From Thermomonas brevis (GTDB lineage: Bacteria; Pseudomonadota; Gammaproteobacteria; Xanthomonadales; Xanthomonadaceae), in NCBI RefSeq assembly GCF_014395425.1, contig NZ_CP060711.1, positions 496,001-560,000 on the forward strand: DNA of 64,000 bases. The letters are read 5' to 3'. Shown here piece by piece: positions 35,738-43,223 of this stretch. The number at the start of each line of letters is the position of its first letter. Position 1 is the first letter of the stretch. Below the pieces are notes generated by a model that was not told the origin of the DNA, did not search any database, and worked only from the letters and a program-made list of their open reading frames with translations. Both the position numbers and the translations under genes were made by a program.

Positions 35738-36190
35738 ATGGAAGGCTTCGCGGCCCAACTGGCACGCCTGCGCGCGCATGTGGTCGCGCAGCGGGCGTTG
35801 CCGCTGGACCTGGGCACGTGGGCAATCGAGGAACTTTCCCGCATCGCCGGCTCTGTTGAGCTGCGTACGCGTCGCAATAACCACCTCTGCCGCGCCGGCA
35901 CGATCATTGGCGGCACCGTACGCCAGCGGGCACTTGGCATCCTGAAAGAATCGGATGCGCTGGAACGCACGCTGCGCACTCGCAGCTTCGATGCGAATTC
36001 TGGCGATCCGCTGCGCATCGAAGTGCAATCCGCGCGCTTGATCGCCCCGATTCCGGCAGAACGCCAGCTGCGCACGATCCTGGGGAGCGTCGACATGGAT
36101 GCATGCGAATTGGCAGCGCCGAGTATTCCGATTTCCAACCTTCATGCGGAGTATTTGACGCATGAGCCAGTCCAGCATCGCCACCTATGA
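35738..36190 (+). CDS. Hypothetical protein upstream of capsid gene
   Basis: 150 residues, starting three bases after the previous stop and overlapping the capsid gene by 29 bases. Helical N-terminal part (FAAQLARLRAHVVAQRALPLD), then ELRTRRNNHLCRAGTIIGGTVRQRAL. Nothing identifies a portal or connector protein, though a small head-completion role cannot be excluded. Confidence 0.6.
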   Translation: MEGFAAQLARLRAHVVAQRALPLDLGTWAIEELSRIAGSVELRTRRNNHLCRAGTIIGGTVRQRALGILKESDALERTLRTRSFDANSGDPLRIEVQSARLIAPIPAERQLRTILGSVDMDACELAAPSIPISNLHAEYLTHEPVQHRHL

Positions 36191-38021
36191 TCGGGTAAGC
36201 AGCCACACGCGCGACTTGGTGCTTGACGTAGGATCTGCAGACGACAGCACGCGGCGCGTGCCTGCCGTGATTTCCACAGAATACGCGGTGGATCGCGACG
36301 ACTACAGCGAAGTGCTGGTGCATGCCGATGCCGCGATCGACATGACGCGCGCACCGCTTCCCTTGATCGAACAGCACCAGCATGGCCGGCTGAATATCGG
36401 CATCGTGGAGAACCTGCGCGTTGAAGGCGCGGTGCTACGCGGTGATGTGGTGTTCGGGCAAAGCGCGCGAGCCACTGAACTGTGGCCGGACGTGAAAGCT
36501 GGCATCGTCCGCAACCTTTCAATCGGCTACATGGTGCTGGAGCACCGAATCGAAGGCGGCACCGTCTATGCGACGCGCTGGCAGCCCTTCGAAGTGAGCC
36601 TCGTTTCCATCCCGGCCGATCCCGGCGCGGGCTTCTTCAGGAGCATCGACATGAGCAATAACGCATCCGTTTCCTCTGTTACGGGCAACGCCGAACAAGC
36701 CGTGCGCGCCGAACGCACGCGCGTGGCCAAGATTCGTGGCATTGCCGTTCGGCATCTCCGCGGCGTGGATGGCGGCGACGCGCTGGAAGCCGAAGCCGTC
36801 GAATCCGGCACCGATGTCGATGACTTCCGCGCGAAGGTTCTGGAACACCTCGCTAACATCGACCGCACGGCGGGTGGCCTGCTCAACAAGTTCAGCCAGC
36901 AGGTTTCCAGTCCGGCAGCCAACGGCGGCGGTGGCGAGAGTCGCGACTTCATTGCCGCATCGAGCGATGCGCTGCTGTTGCGTTCGGGTGTCCGCATTGC
37001 CGAACCCCACGCGGCGGCACGCGACTTCCGCAGCATGAGCGTGATCGACATGGCCGCCGCCTGCGTCCAGCGCACCGGGCGGTCGCTCACGGGTGAAACG
37101 GCGCAAGGCATCCTGCGCCGCGCCATGTCCACGTCCGACTTCCCGGCGCTGCTTGGCGACACGCTGGGCAAGGCGATGCGTAACGGCATGGAGAACGAGC
37201 AGGCCACACATCGCGTCTGGTGCGCCATTACTGAGGCCGCCGATTTCCGCGTGCAGAGCCGCGTCATCCTGGGCAGCGCTCCCGATCTACTGGGTGTGGG
37301 CGAACTCGGCGAGTACCAGAATGGGCCGTTGCAAGAGGACAAGTCCACGCTGGTTCCGGCGAAGTTCGGCCGCATCGTGTCGCTGAGTTGGGAAAGCCTG
37401 CTGGCTGACAACCTGGGCGGATTCGTGAACATCGGCCGCAGCCTTGGCCAAGCCGCAATGCGTGTGGAAGCCGATTCCATCTACACGGCGCTCATCTCCA
37501 ATTCCCTCTCCGGCCCGGACCTGGCCGATGGCATCGCCCTGTTCGATGGCGGCCGCAACAATGCGGTGAGTGTAGCCACCGGCACCGGCAAGCCCATGAC
37601 CGCCGCGGCACTCGGTGCGGCACGCGCGAAGCTGCGCCGGCAAGTCAACGTCGGCGGCGGTCTGCTGAACCTGGCGCCTCGCACGCTCATTGTCCCGCCC
37701 GAACGGGAAACCGAGGCCGAAATCCTGGTGGCGAGTTCGACCATACACCGCGGCCAAGCGGATGCCGATGCGTCCACGCCTGCATGGATCGGCGCGCTGA
37801 CCGTGGTCGCGGAACCCCGGTTGGTGAATACGGACACGTTCTACTTGGTGGCCGACCAGAACACAATCGGCACCGGTGAGATCGCCGTGGTCGACGACTC
37901 GCCACACATCGAGGAAATCGAGGAGCCGCGCGTCGACAGTTTCAGCTGGAAGGCGCGCCATGCGTTCGCGGCCGGATTCGTGGACTTCCGGGGCATCGTG
38001 AAGGTCACCCTGACCACCTGA
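36162..38021 (+). CDS. Prohead protease/major capsid fusion protein
   Basis: 619 residues. Residues 1 to about 165 are an HK97-type prohead protease: the catalytic His lies in LIEQHQHGRLNIG (72 or 74), Ser120 is in VRNLSIGYMV, and the FEVSLVSIPADPGA strand follows. A charged linker (about 165-240, partly coiled coil) plays the scaffold role. Residues about 290-619 are an HK97-fold capsid: MSTSDFPALLGDTLGKAMRNG, FGRIVSLSWESLLADNLGGF, LIVPPERETEAEILVASS, and the C-terminal FAAGFVDFRGIVKVTLTT. Fusing protease and shell in one chain ensures equal supply and self-cleavage. The last gene of the element. Confidence 0.88.
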   Translation: MSQSSIATYDRVSSHTRDLVLDVGSADDSTRRVPAVISTEYAVDRDDYSEVLVHADAAIDMTRAPLPLIEQHQHGRLNIGIVENLRVEGAVLRGDVVFGQSARATELWPDVKAGIVRNLSIGYMVLEHRIEGGTVYATRWQPFEVSLVSIPADPGAGFFRSIDMSNNASVSSVTGNAEQAVRAERTRVAKIRGIAVRHLRGVDGGDALEAEAVESGTDVDDFRAKVLEHLANIDRTAGGLLNKFSQQVSSPAANGGGGESRDFIAASSDALLLRSGVRIAEPHAAARDFRSMSVIDMAAACVQRTGRSLTGETAQGILRRAMSTSDFPALLGDTLGKAMRNGMENEQATHRVWCAITEAADFRVQSRVILGSAPDLLGVGELGEYQNGPLQEDKSTLVPAKFGRIVSLSWESLLADNLGGFVNIGRSLGQAAMRVEADSIYTALISNSLSGPDLADGIALFDGGRNNAVSVATGTGKPMTAAALGAARAKLRRQVNVGGGLLNLAPRTLIVPPERETEAEILVASSTIHRGQADADASTPAWIGALTVVAEPRLVNTDTFYLVADQNTIGTGEIAVVDDSPHIEEIEEPRVDSFSWKARHAFAAGFVDFRGIVKVTLTT

Positions 38022-38151
38022 CGCCCCTCACGCTGCTGCCTCGTCGGAGGTAGCGGCGGGCCCGCGGAGTTCAAGCCGCGGCGGACAAGCCGGCGAGTGT
38101 CCGCAACAACCCCGGATGGTGGAAGAGGCGCGGCATCGCCTGGTTCCCCTT

Positions 38152-38177
38152 AGCGCCCCGCTCTGCGGGGCGCTTTC
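38152..38177 (+). terminator. Terminator at the end of the element operon
   Basis: Perfect 10-bp stem AGCGCCCCGC/GCGGGGCGCT with a TCT loop and a short T-run. It lies 130 bp after the capsid gene, just inside the right arm repeats. Confidence 0.85.
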
Positions 38178-38196
38178 TTGGGTATCGGTGAGAGAT

Positions 38197-38220
38197 GCGG
38201 GTAACTATGCGGGTAACACG
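38197..38220. repeat. Right integrase arm-type sites
   Basis: Two adjacent 12-bp repeats, GCGGGTAACTAT (38197-38208) and GCGGGTAACACG (38209-38220), share the GCGGGTAAC core with the tandem pair at the left end. They lie 58 bp before the right att copy, so both ends of the element carry matching paired sites. Confidence 0.65.
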
Positions 38221-38278
38221 TGGCAATGAACGGAACCAGTCCTAGTTAGATCAAGGCTTACAAGGATTGTTTCGGATG

Positions 38279-38293
38279 TCCCTGGCCCACCAA
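38279..38293. other. Right attachment site (attR), shared with a second remnant
   Basis: TCCCTGGCCCACCAA copies the tRNA-Ala 3' end TCCCTGGCTCCACCAA with one base missing. It closes the first element. It also stands 174 bp before the start of a second integrase remnant, the same spacing as tRNA to integrase in the first element, so it probably served as attL of that older element. Confidence 0.6.
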
Positions 38294-38396
38294 ATTTCCG
38301 TCCTAGACGGTGCGACCAAGGCTGGAAAGACCTGATTTTAAGGGCTTTCCGGCCTTTTTCGTATCCAGCGCAGTCCAGCCCAGACCAGCCAAATCC

Positions 38397-38425
38397 GGCG
38401 GTAAGAGGCGGTAGGTTTGGCGGTA
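38397..38425. repeat. GGCGGTA repeats before the integrase remnant
   Basis: Three copies of GGCGGTA (38397-38403, 38407-38413, 38419-38425), with an inverted TTACCG about 25 bp later and before the remnant start codon. This mirrors the arm-type sites in front of the intact integrase but with a different core sequence, as expected for a different integrase. Confidence 0.5.
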
Positions 38426-38467
38426 GCAGGGCACTCCCTTAGCCTGTTACCGTCAAGGAGCCGCCCG

Positions 38468-38797
38468 ATGCCTCTCACCGATACCGCCATCCGCAAGGCG
38501 AAGCCTGCCGACCCACCAAGACAAGTGCACAGCAGTGCGAAACAGGCCGGATACCCAGCTACATCAATGGGTTCCGGCCTTTTCTTTGTGCGGCCAAGTG
38601 GGTGTTGGTGCATTGCAGGCAGTGCTTGTAGGGGCACATCTAAGCCAAGCCAATCCTTGTGCCCCCACTCAGCTCTAGCCCTGTGCAGAACCGAGAAAAT
38701 CCAGCGCCTGACTACGGCGATCTGGATGCTGAGGATCACGCCTGCTGGCTACCGGCGCATGAAGTACCGCTTCTCTGTCTCCGGGAAGGAGGACTAG
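38468..38797 (+). pseudogene. Interrupted remnant of a second P4-type integrase
   Basis: The reading begins MPLTDTAIRKAKPAD, the standard N-terminus of DUF4102 integrases. After residue 15 about 215 bp of unrelated DNA follows (38513-38728), then, still in frame, WMLRITPAGYRRMKYRF-SVSGKE, which matches integrase residues about 27-50 (compare LLLQPAGGRWWRFRYRFGGKEK in the intact gene). It then stops. The core-binding and catalytic domains are gone. It marks an older element that used the same tRNA site. Confidence 0.75.
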
Positions 38798-39168
38798 CCG
38801 ACTCTGACCGCCAACGGCTTCCTGGCCATCACTCATAGCATAGAAATGCGATGCCATCGAATCCCGCATAGTGAGGCAGAGCTGCGCCAAGTCATGCGCT
38901 ACATCATCGCCATCCCGCGCGGACATTCTTCGAGCAAAACTTGGTCGCACCGGGCGCATCTGAACTGGGCTGCGTCCCGAAGAGAATAATGAGAGAACAT
39001 GTTATGCAGGAAATGAGGCACCTAGACGCCACCCCGCCGATAAATAGCTTTTCGTTTAATCCGACGCCTAGTAAAGGGTCAGCCAGAATCCGACCACCGT
39101 TTGACACCCTTCATATTTTCTTATAGAACACGACCGTCACTATCCGTGACATAACTTGTGGAGGGGAA
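38798..39168. other. Gene-poor region after the integrase remnant
   Basis: 371 bp, clearly less GC-rich than the rest of the window (notably 38970-39130). No convincing gene is present; short open frames lack ribosome sites and family similarity. It is probably decayed mobile DNA. Near its end TTGACA (39101-39106) and TATAGA (39122-39127) with a 15-bp spacer could be the promoter of the next gene. Confidence 0.55.
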
Positions 39169-39393
39169 ATGAGAAAGTACGTCCGGCACATTGCAGCCGT
39201 ATGCGTTCTCCTTGCGATTGCAGCGGTCGCCTACGCGGCACCGGCCAATGGCTACGAAATCACCTACTACGATCAATACGGCAACGTCGTTGGCGAAAAA
39301 GCGCTCTACTGCAATGGCGTGCGATTCCAGTGGGGCGAAGTCACAAGCTCTTTCAGCAAGGACACTTGGAGCTGCTCCGGAGGCGGCCCCTGA
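39169..39393 (+). CDS. Small secreted protein, DUF6289-like
   Basis: 74 residues. A clear Sec signal peptide (MRKYVRHIAAVCVLLAIAAVAYA) is followed by a short mature peptide GYEITYYDQYGNVVGEKALYCNG with two Cys, near the end SFSKDTWSCSGGGP. The YYDxxGNVVG-C-G pattern resembles the small DUF6289 family of Xanthomonadaceae. GGAGGGG lies seven bases before the ATG and a strong terminator follows, so it is a single-gene unit. The role of the family is unknown. GC content is low for the genome. Confidence 0.72.
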   Translation: MRKYVRHIAAVCVLLAIAAVAYAAPANGYEITYYDQYGNVVGEKALYCNGVRFQWGEVTSSFSKDTWSCSGGGP

Positions 39394-39417
39394 GAAGCCA
39401 CAAGAAATGCAATTTCG

Positions 39418-39443
39418 GAGCACGCCGCTTGGCGTGCTCTTTT
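39418..39443 (+). terminator. Terminator after the small secreted protein
   Basis: Perfect 9-bp stem GAGCACGCC/GGCGTGCTC with a GCTT loop followed by TTTT. Confidence 0.9.
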
Positions 39444-39762
39444 CCTATCGCCAAATGCTTCGACAAATCCGCGAAGCGATCCGTTGGGCCTGAGCACGAG
39501 AAATTCATGTCGCGCATTCCGTTTCTCGATCTCACGCCAACCTGAAATCAGCCAGGCCTCTCGAAATCCAAGAGCATCAATCTGCTTGCGGCCTCAAGTG
39601 AGCAAACATTCTTTACCTTGCATCTAAAAACCGCGCCCACTCCCTGGCCTCGGTTTTGACCTTCGTACTGCACAACACGGCCTTTCGTACTGCCGACAGC
39701 GGATCATGTCGATGTCGCAGCACCACCCCATGCCCCACGATTTCCGTCTGCAGCAATCACCC

Positions 39763-39785
39763 AAGACCTTAGACCGGTCTTTTTT
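39763..39785 (+). terminator. Orphan terminator
   Basis: Stem AAGACC/GGTCTT with a 7-nt loop and a run of T residues to 39785. No plus-strand gene precedes it within 370 bp. It may be the leftover end of the original gene or element at this locus. Confidence 0.6.
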
Positions 39786-39818
39786 ATTACCTGATGCAAC
39801 CCCATGGCCCAAACGCAA

Positions 39819-39843
39819 ACGGGCCGGCGCAAGGCCGGCCCGT
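39819..39843 (-). terminator. Terminator after csbD
   Basis: Perfect 10-bp stem ACGGGCCGGC/GCCGGCCCGT. On the minus strand it is followed by a TTTGCGTTT tail and lies 23 bp after the csbD stop. Confidence 0.75.
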
Positions 39844-39866
39844 CGTGCATCCACGTGGTGGAAACG

Positions 39867-40067
39867 TCAGTTCAGCGTCCGGCCGAACTCGTCGACTTCC
39901 TTCTCGGCGCGCTCCCGCTGCCAGCCGTACTGCTCCTGCAGCTTGCCGGCGAGGTACTTGCTGTCGCCCTCGGCGACATCGAACACGTCGTCGGTGAGGT
40001 CGCCCCACTTCGCCTGTGCCTTGCCCTTCAGCTGCTTCCAGTTGCCGGCGATGATGTCTTTGTTCAT
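39867..40067 (-). CDS. CsbD family stress protein
   Basis: 66 residues, all helical and charged: [35 protein letters not shown] is the standard CsbD N-terminus, followed by [24 protein letters not shown]. CsbD proteins are abundant, disordered-to-helical general stress proteins induced in stationary phase; the mechanism is unknown. A GGAG-type ribosome site precedes the start and a terminator follows. Confidence 0.92.
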   Translation of the reverse strand: MNKDIIAGNWKQLKGKAQAKWGDLTDDVFDVAEGDSKYLAGKLQEQYGWQRERAEKEVDEFGRTLN

Positions 40068-40382
40068 GCGGGTTGCTCCATTGGGGGAGGAATGTAGCGA
40101 CGATCCTGCGCCGTAACGGCATCGCTCATCGCCACGCGCCCAGATTGCAGGTTGCCGCGTTGAGGTCGTGTCGATGATGCGTTAGGCGGAAGTGACGGCC
40201 GCCCGGCATTCATCGCGCGGACAGGCCGCCCAGCCGGCTCCGGTTCCGCTTCCGAGGGGGCCCGTCGGGGCCGTATACGCTCAAGGTTCCGGCGCCGACG
40301 GCGATATAGTCGGATATGACCGCATCACGGGGGCGCGGCCCTGCGTGGCGCGGATGTCCGGTTCGGGTCGAGGGGGAACACC
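40068..40382. other. Divergent intergenic region between csbD and chemoreceptor
   Basis: 315 bp without a gene. It should contain the promoters of both divergent genes, but I see no clear sigma-70 boxes; both genes may use other sigma factors. Confidence 0.5.
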
Positions 40383-43067
40383 ATGCGGATGATCGGGGCG
40401 GCAACGAAATCGGTCGTGGCGCGCACCGCGCTGGTCCTCGGCCTTGTCTCCGCCCTCTGCTTCGCCGGCGCGGCCTGGATGATCCAGGACAAGGCGGCGC
40501 AGGTGCAGGAAGCGTCCGCGATGAAGGAGCTGGAGCAGCTGGCGCAGGCCGAAGCCGCCAAGGTGCGCGGCGACGCCACCGAGACCCTGTCCCGCGTGCG
40601 CGGCCTGGCCGACGCGACGCTGACCATGATGGCGCGCGGCAACGCTGGCCGCGGCGAGGCCTCCGAGCTGGTGCACCGCTACGCCGGCAACGACCCGGCC
40701 GCGCTGGGCTACTGGCTGGAGTTCGAGCCCGACGGTTTCGACGGCCAGGACGCCAAGTTCGCCCGCAGCTGGCCCGAGGGCGAGCCCGACGCCGCCACGC
40801 TGGAAGACCTCTTCGCCAAGGAAACACCGGACGAGCGCACCAGCAACGACGCCGGCCGCATCTCCATCTACTGGACCCGCGGCCCGTCGGGCGCCACCTC
40901 GCTGCAGATCAACACCGGCGCCGAGAACAGCATCACCGTGGTCGGCAAGGACGCGCCCGGCTACTACACGGCGGTGCGCGAGCGCGGCGACGAGCTGATG
41001 TTCGAACCCTACCTGGACGACGTCGGCGACGCCAAGGTGCTGATGACCAGCCTGATGGTGCCGCTGAAGGTGGACGGCCAGTTCCGCGGCGTGGCCGGCG
41101 CCGACATCGCGCTGTCCGCGATCCAGGCCAACCTCGCGAAGATCCGCCCCTACCAGCGCGGCGTGGTGCGCCTGCTCTCGCCCACCGGCATGGTGCTGGC
41201 CGCGCCGGAAGCGCAGACCCTCGGCAAGCCGTTCTCCAGCGACCTCGCGCCGGTGCTGGCGAAGCTCGCCAAGGGCGAGATCGTCCGCCAGCGCGTGTTC
41301 GATCCCACCGTGAGCGGCGAGGTGTTCCGCGTCTACGTGCCCGTCACCGCCGGCCGCGCGCCGGACGCGTTCGCGCTGATGGTGTCCGCGCCGGTCGATG
41401 CGGTGATGGCGGGCGTGGTCGAGATCCGCAACCGGGTGATCCTGGTCGGCATCGTCAGCGTGCTGCTGCTGGTCGCGGTGGTCGTGCTGCTGCTGCGCCG
41501 GCTGGTCGGCGCGCCGCTGCAGGGCATCGTGCGCGGCGTCGACGCGGTGGCGGCCGGGCAGCTGGACTATCCGATCGCGGCCGGCGGCGACGACGAGGTC
41601 GGCCAGGTCTCGCGCGCGCTGCGCAAGATGCAGGCCGACCTGAAGGCGCGGCTGGACGCCGAGCGCAAGATCGCCGCCGAGAACCTGCGCGTGCGCATCG
41701 CCCTGGACAACGCCGGCACCGCGATGCTGATCGCCGGCGCCGACGGCTTGGTGGCCTACGCCAACCCGGCGATGCGCCGGCTGCTGGCGCAGTACAGGCA
41801 CGCGCTCGCGCGGCACCTGCCGCGCGCCGATCTCGACACGCTCGAAGGCCAACCGCTGGCGCAGCTGCAACCGGAAGGCAGCGCCGATCCGGCGAAGATC
41901 GACGCCATCGGCCAGTCCGAACTGGCGCTCGGCAGCGCGGTGTTCGCGCAGACCGCGGCGCCGGTGGTGTCGCCGGAGGGCGAGCGGCTGGGCGTGGTGG
42001 TGGAATGGCGCGACCGCAGCCAGGAAGTGGCGGTGGAAGCCGAGGTCGGCGAGGTCATCGAGGCGGCCGCTGCGGGCGACCTGTCCAAGCGCATCGAGAT
42101 CGCCGGCAAGAGCGGCTTCTTCCGCCGCCTCGCCGAAGGCGTGGACGGCATGCTGGACGCCAACGCCGGCACCATGTCCGACGTGCAGCGCGTACTCGGC
42201 GCGCTGGCGCAGGGCGACCTGACCCAGCGCATCACCGCGGACTACCGCGGCGTGTTCGGGCAGATGCGCGACGACACCAACGCCACCGTCGAACGGCTGA
42301 CCGACACCATGCGCCGCGTGCAGGCGGCGGTGGACGCGATCCGCACCGCCGCGCGCGAGATCGCCGCCGGCAACAGCGACCTCTCGGCGCGCTCCGAACA
42401 GCAGGCGGCCAGCCTGGAGGAAACCGCGGCGTCGATGGAGGAGCTGACCTCCACGGTGAAGAACAACGCCGAGTCCTCCTACCAGGCGCGCCAGCTCGCC
42501 ACCGGCGCGGCCGACGTGGCCTCGCGCGGCGGCGCGGTGGTCGAGCAGGTGGTCGAGCAGATGAACGGCATCACCGCCGCATCGAAGCAGATCGAGAACA
42601 TCATCGGCGTGATCGACGGCATCGCCTTCCAGACCAACATCCTCGCCTTGAACGCGGCGGTGGAAGCAGCGCGCGCCGGCGAACAGGGCCGCGGCTTCGC
42701 GGTGGTGGCGGGCGAAGTGCGCGCGCTGGCGCAGCGCTCGGCGGAGGCGGCGAAGGAGATCAAGGGCCTGATCGGAGGGTCGGTGGAACGCGTGGATCAG
42801 GGCGCGGCGCTGGTCGCGCAGGCCGGCGGCACGATGCAGGAGATCGTCGACGCCGTGCGCCGGGTCAGCGACCTGATGGCGGAGATCTCGGCCGCCTCGC
42901 AGGAACAGAGCAGCGGCATCGAGCAGGTCAACCAGACCATCACCCACATGGACGGCGTGACCCAGCAGAACGCGGCGATGGTGGAGCAAGCCTCCGCCGC
43001 CGCGCATTCGCTGCAGGAGCAGGCGGACGACCTGGCGGAAGTGGTGTCGGTGTTCCGGATGCGCTGA
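40383..43067 (+). CDS. Methyl-accepting chemotaxis protein
   Basis: 894 residues. TM1 (about 12-34) and TM2 (about 357-377, [20 protein letters not shown]) bracket a large periplasmic sensor of the double Cache type, similar to dCache_1 ([52 protein letters not shown]). A HAMP domain, a PAS-like domain (about 440-560), a second HAMP-like linker and the signalling domain follow, with the hairpin tip [32 protein letters not shown] near 745. dCache receptors often sense amino acids or organic acids. No che genes are nearby. No C-terminal NWETF-type tether is present. Confidence 0.92.
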   Translation: MRMIGAATKSVVARTALVLGLVSALCFAGAAWMIQDKAAQVQEASAMKELEQLAQAEAAKVRGDATETLSRVRGLADATLTMMARGNAGRGEASELVHRYAGNDPAALGYWLEFEPDGFDGQDAKFARSWPEGEPDAATLEDLFAKETPDERTSNDAGRISIYWTRGPSGATSLQINTGAENSITVVGKDAPGYYTAVRERGDELMFEPYLDDVGDAKVLMTSLMVPLKVDGQFRGVAGADIALSAIQANLAKIRPYQRGVVRLLSPTGMVLAAPEAQTLGKPFSSDLAPVLAKLAKGEIVRQRVFDPTVSGEVFRVYVPVTAGRAPDAFALMVSAPVDAVMAGVVEIRNRVILVGIVSVLLLVAVVVLLLRRLVGAPLQGIVRGVDAVAAGQLDYPIAAGGDDEVGQVSRALRKMQADLKARLDAERKIAAENLRVRIALDNAGTAMLIAGADGLVAYANPAMRRLLAQYRHALARHLPRADLDTLEGQPLAQLQPEGSADPAKIDAIGQSELALGSAVFAQTAAPVVSPEGERLGVVVEWRDRSQEVAVEAEVGEVIEAAAAGDLSKRIEIAGKSGFFRRLAEGVDGMLDANAGTMSDVQRVLGALAQGDLTQRITADYRGVFGQMRDDTNATVERLTDTMRRVQAAVDAIRTAAREIAAGNSDLSARSEQQAASLEETAASMEELTSTVKNNAESSYQARQLATGAADVASRGGAVVEQVVEQMNGITAASKQIENIIGVIDGIAFQTNILALNAAVEAARAGEQGRGFAVVAGEVRALAQRSAEAAKEIKGLIGGSVERVDQGAALVAQAGGTMQEIVDAVRRVSDLMAEISAASQEQSSGIEQVNQTITHMDGVTQQNAAMVEQASAAAHSLQEQADDLAEVVSVFRMR

Positions 43068-43223
43068 GCGCGCCTCCGGCGCCGTCCGTCCGCTGCCCGG
43101 CGGATGGCGGCGCGACTCGACAAAACCCATCAACCCCGATCGCCGTGCCGGCGCGTTCGCGCTATCCGGCACCCTCGGCATGCCTGTCCCGTTCGCCGGC
43201 CCACCTCGAAGGATCACACCGGA

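Larger units (their letters stand above)
39444..39866. other. Intergenic region with two terminators
   Basis: No gene seen. A plus-strand terminator AAGACC/GGTCTT (39763-39781) followed by a T-run has no intact gene in front of it, so an upstream gene may have been lost. A minus-strand hairpin ACGGGCCGGC/GCCGGCCCGT (39819-39843) terminates csbD. Confidence 0.6.

Noticed and set aside
38941..39126. 61-codon plus-strand frame in the gene-poor region
   Set aside because: No ribosome site, no family and an overlap with the promoter-like boxes of the following gene.
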